A DNA stretch of 5,393 nt from Clostridia bacterium (GTDB lineage Bacteria > Bacillota > Clostridia > Christensenellales > Borkfalkiaceae), in NCBI GenBank assembly GCA_900767495.1, contig CAAFZH010000099.1:1-5393 (forward strand), in the 5' to 3' direction. The position numbers and the translations under genes are program-made. Below, piece by piece: positions 5,159-5,393 of this stretch. The notes under the pieces were generated by a model. The model searched no databases. It saw only the letters and a list, made by a program, of their open reading frames with translations, and was not told the origin of the DNA. Numbering within the stretch: the stretch's first letter is position 1; each line of letters opens with the position of its first letter.

Positions 5159-5174
5159 GCGGCGGGCGGGCGGC
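5159..5174 (+). other. G-rich tract with four G-runs
   Basis: The plus strand has GG-C-GGG-C-GGG-C-GG at 5161-5173, four G-runs with single-base loops, which could form a two-tetrad G-quadruplex. On the minus strand, the sense strand of the HMA gene, it reads as a C-rich stretch followed by six T residues (5158-5153), 19 bases after that gene's stop. No hairpin precedes the T-run, so calling it a terminator is not justified from sequence alone. Confidence 0.3.
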
Positions 5175-5192
5175 AAATTTCCTCGATAAGCG

Positions 5193-5393
5193 TCAGCGGA
5201 CGATCTTTTTGACCGTGTAGCCGCCGTCCGAAATCGCCTTTATTATCTCTTCGTCGGAAACGTCGGCGTTTTCAAAAGTAGCGCGTTTCTTTTTTAAATC
5301 GACTTCGGCGGTTATGCCGAGCGAGGCGAAAATTTCGGTTACGCGTTTTACGCAATGCGCGCACATCATTCCGTCTATATAGACTGTGGTTAA
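5193..5393 (-). CDS. Heavy-metal-associated (HMA) domain protein, C-terminal end
   Basis: The last 66 codons of a gene entering from the right edge; the start is outside the window. The visible part is nearly one complete HMA domain of the ferredoxin-like beta-alpha-beta-beta-alpha-beta fold. It opens LTTVYIDGMMCAHC with the two metal-binding cysteines of GMxCxxC at visible residues 11 and 14, and ends DGGYTVKKIVR. Such domains bind Cu(I) and pass it to partners. It could be a separate CopZ-like chaperone of about 70 residues, lacking only a few residues here, or the C-terminal domain of a clostridial CopA-type copper P-type ATPase, where GMMCxHC is, as I recall, a common form. The window cannot decide between these. 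The codon choice resembles the other genes. The stop TGA at 5195-5193 is followed by the repeat-rich region. Confidence 0.88.
   Translation of the reverse strand, partial: LTTVYIDGMMCAHCVKRVTEIFASLGITAEVDLKKKRATFENADVSDEEIIKAISDGGYTVKKIVR

Noticed and set aside
4910..5176. 88-codon minus-strand frame rich in Arg and Ser
   Set aside because: It is a translation of interspersed repeats (RHSERSEESH-type peptide), a known kind of spurious gene call.

Overview
The window looks like a piece of a low-to-medium GC Bacillota chromosome, most likely an uncultured Clostridia-type lineage. This rests on three things: sigma-A style promoters with TTGAta/TTGAaa -35 boxes and TATAAT -10 boxes at 17-nt spacing; purine-rich ribosome binding sites at two of the genes; and the gene families present (UgpC/MsmX-type sugar ABC ATPase, EF-G-like GTPase, FruK/LacC-type kinase, a heavy-metal-associated domain with a GMMCxHC motif). 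The taxon is inferred, not proven.

Layout. (1) 1-151, minus: the N-terminus of an ABC transporter ATPase running off the left edge. Its promoter (206-234) contains a perfect 21-bp AT-rich palindrome. (2) 336-1241, plus: a divergently transcribed ornithine-carbamoyltransferase-fold protein that has lost most carbamoyltransferase active-site residues. Its extended -10 box lies so close to the ATG that the mRNA is probably leaderless. It ends at a GC-rich hairpin (1251-1278) shared with the convergent gene on the other strand. (3) 1282-4587, minus: a probable three-gene operon read right to left, an EF-G-like GTPase (fusA2), a PfkB-family sugar-phosphate kinase, and an 82-residue protein of unknown function. 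It is driven by a near-consensus promoter at 4634-4662. A second GC-rich hairpin of the same design (12-bp stem, 4-nt loop) lies between the GTPase and the kinase. (4) 4588-5192: about 600 bp without a gene, carrying the operon promoter and then a dense mosaic of short interspersed repeats. There are three copies of a double-hairpin unit (two of them an inverted pair), and two copies of a second element family bounded by GTCAT...ATGAC, one of them apparently split by the third double-hairpin unit. (5) 5193-5393, minus: the C-terminal end of a copper-binding HMA domain running off the right edge.

How the parts work together. Nothing in the gene content forms a recognisable new multi-gene system. 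The GTPase, kinase and small protein share transcription but no obvious pathway. The points most worth a second look are the degenerate carbamoyltransferase with its leaderless start, the palindrome inside the ABC ATPase promoter, the hairpin placed against the kinase start, and the repeat mosaic, where the first hairpin is kept while its bases differ between copies.
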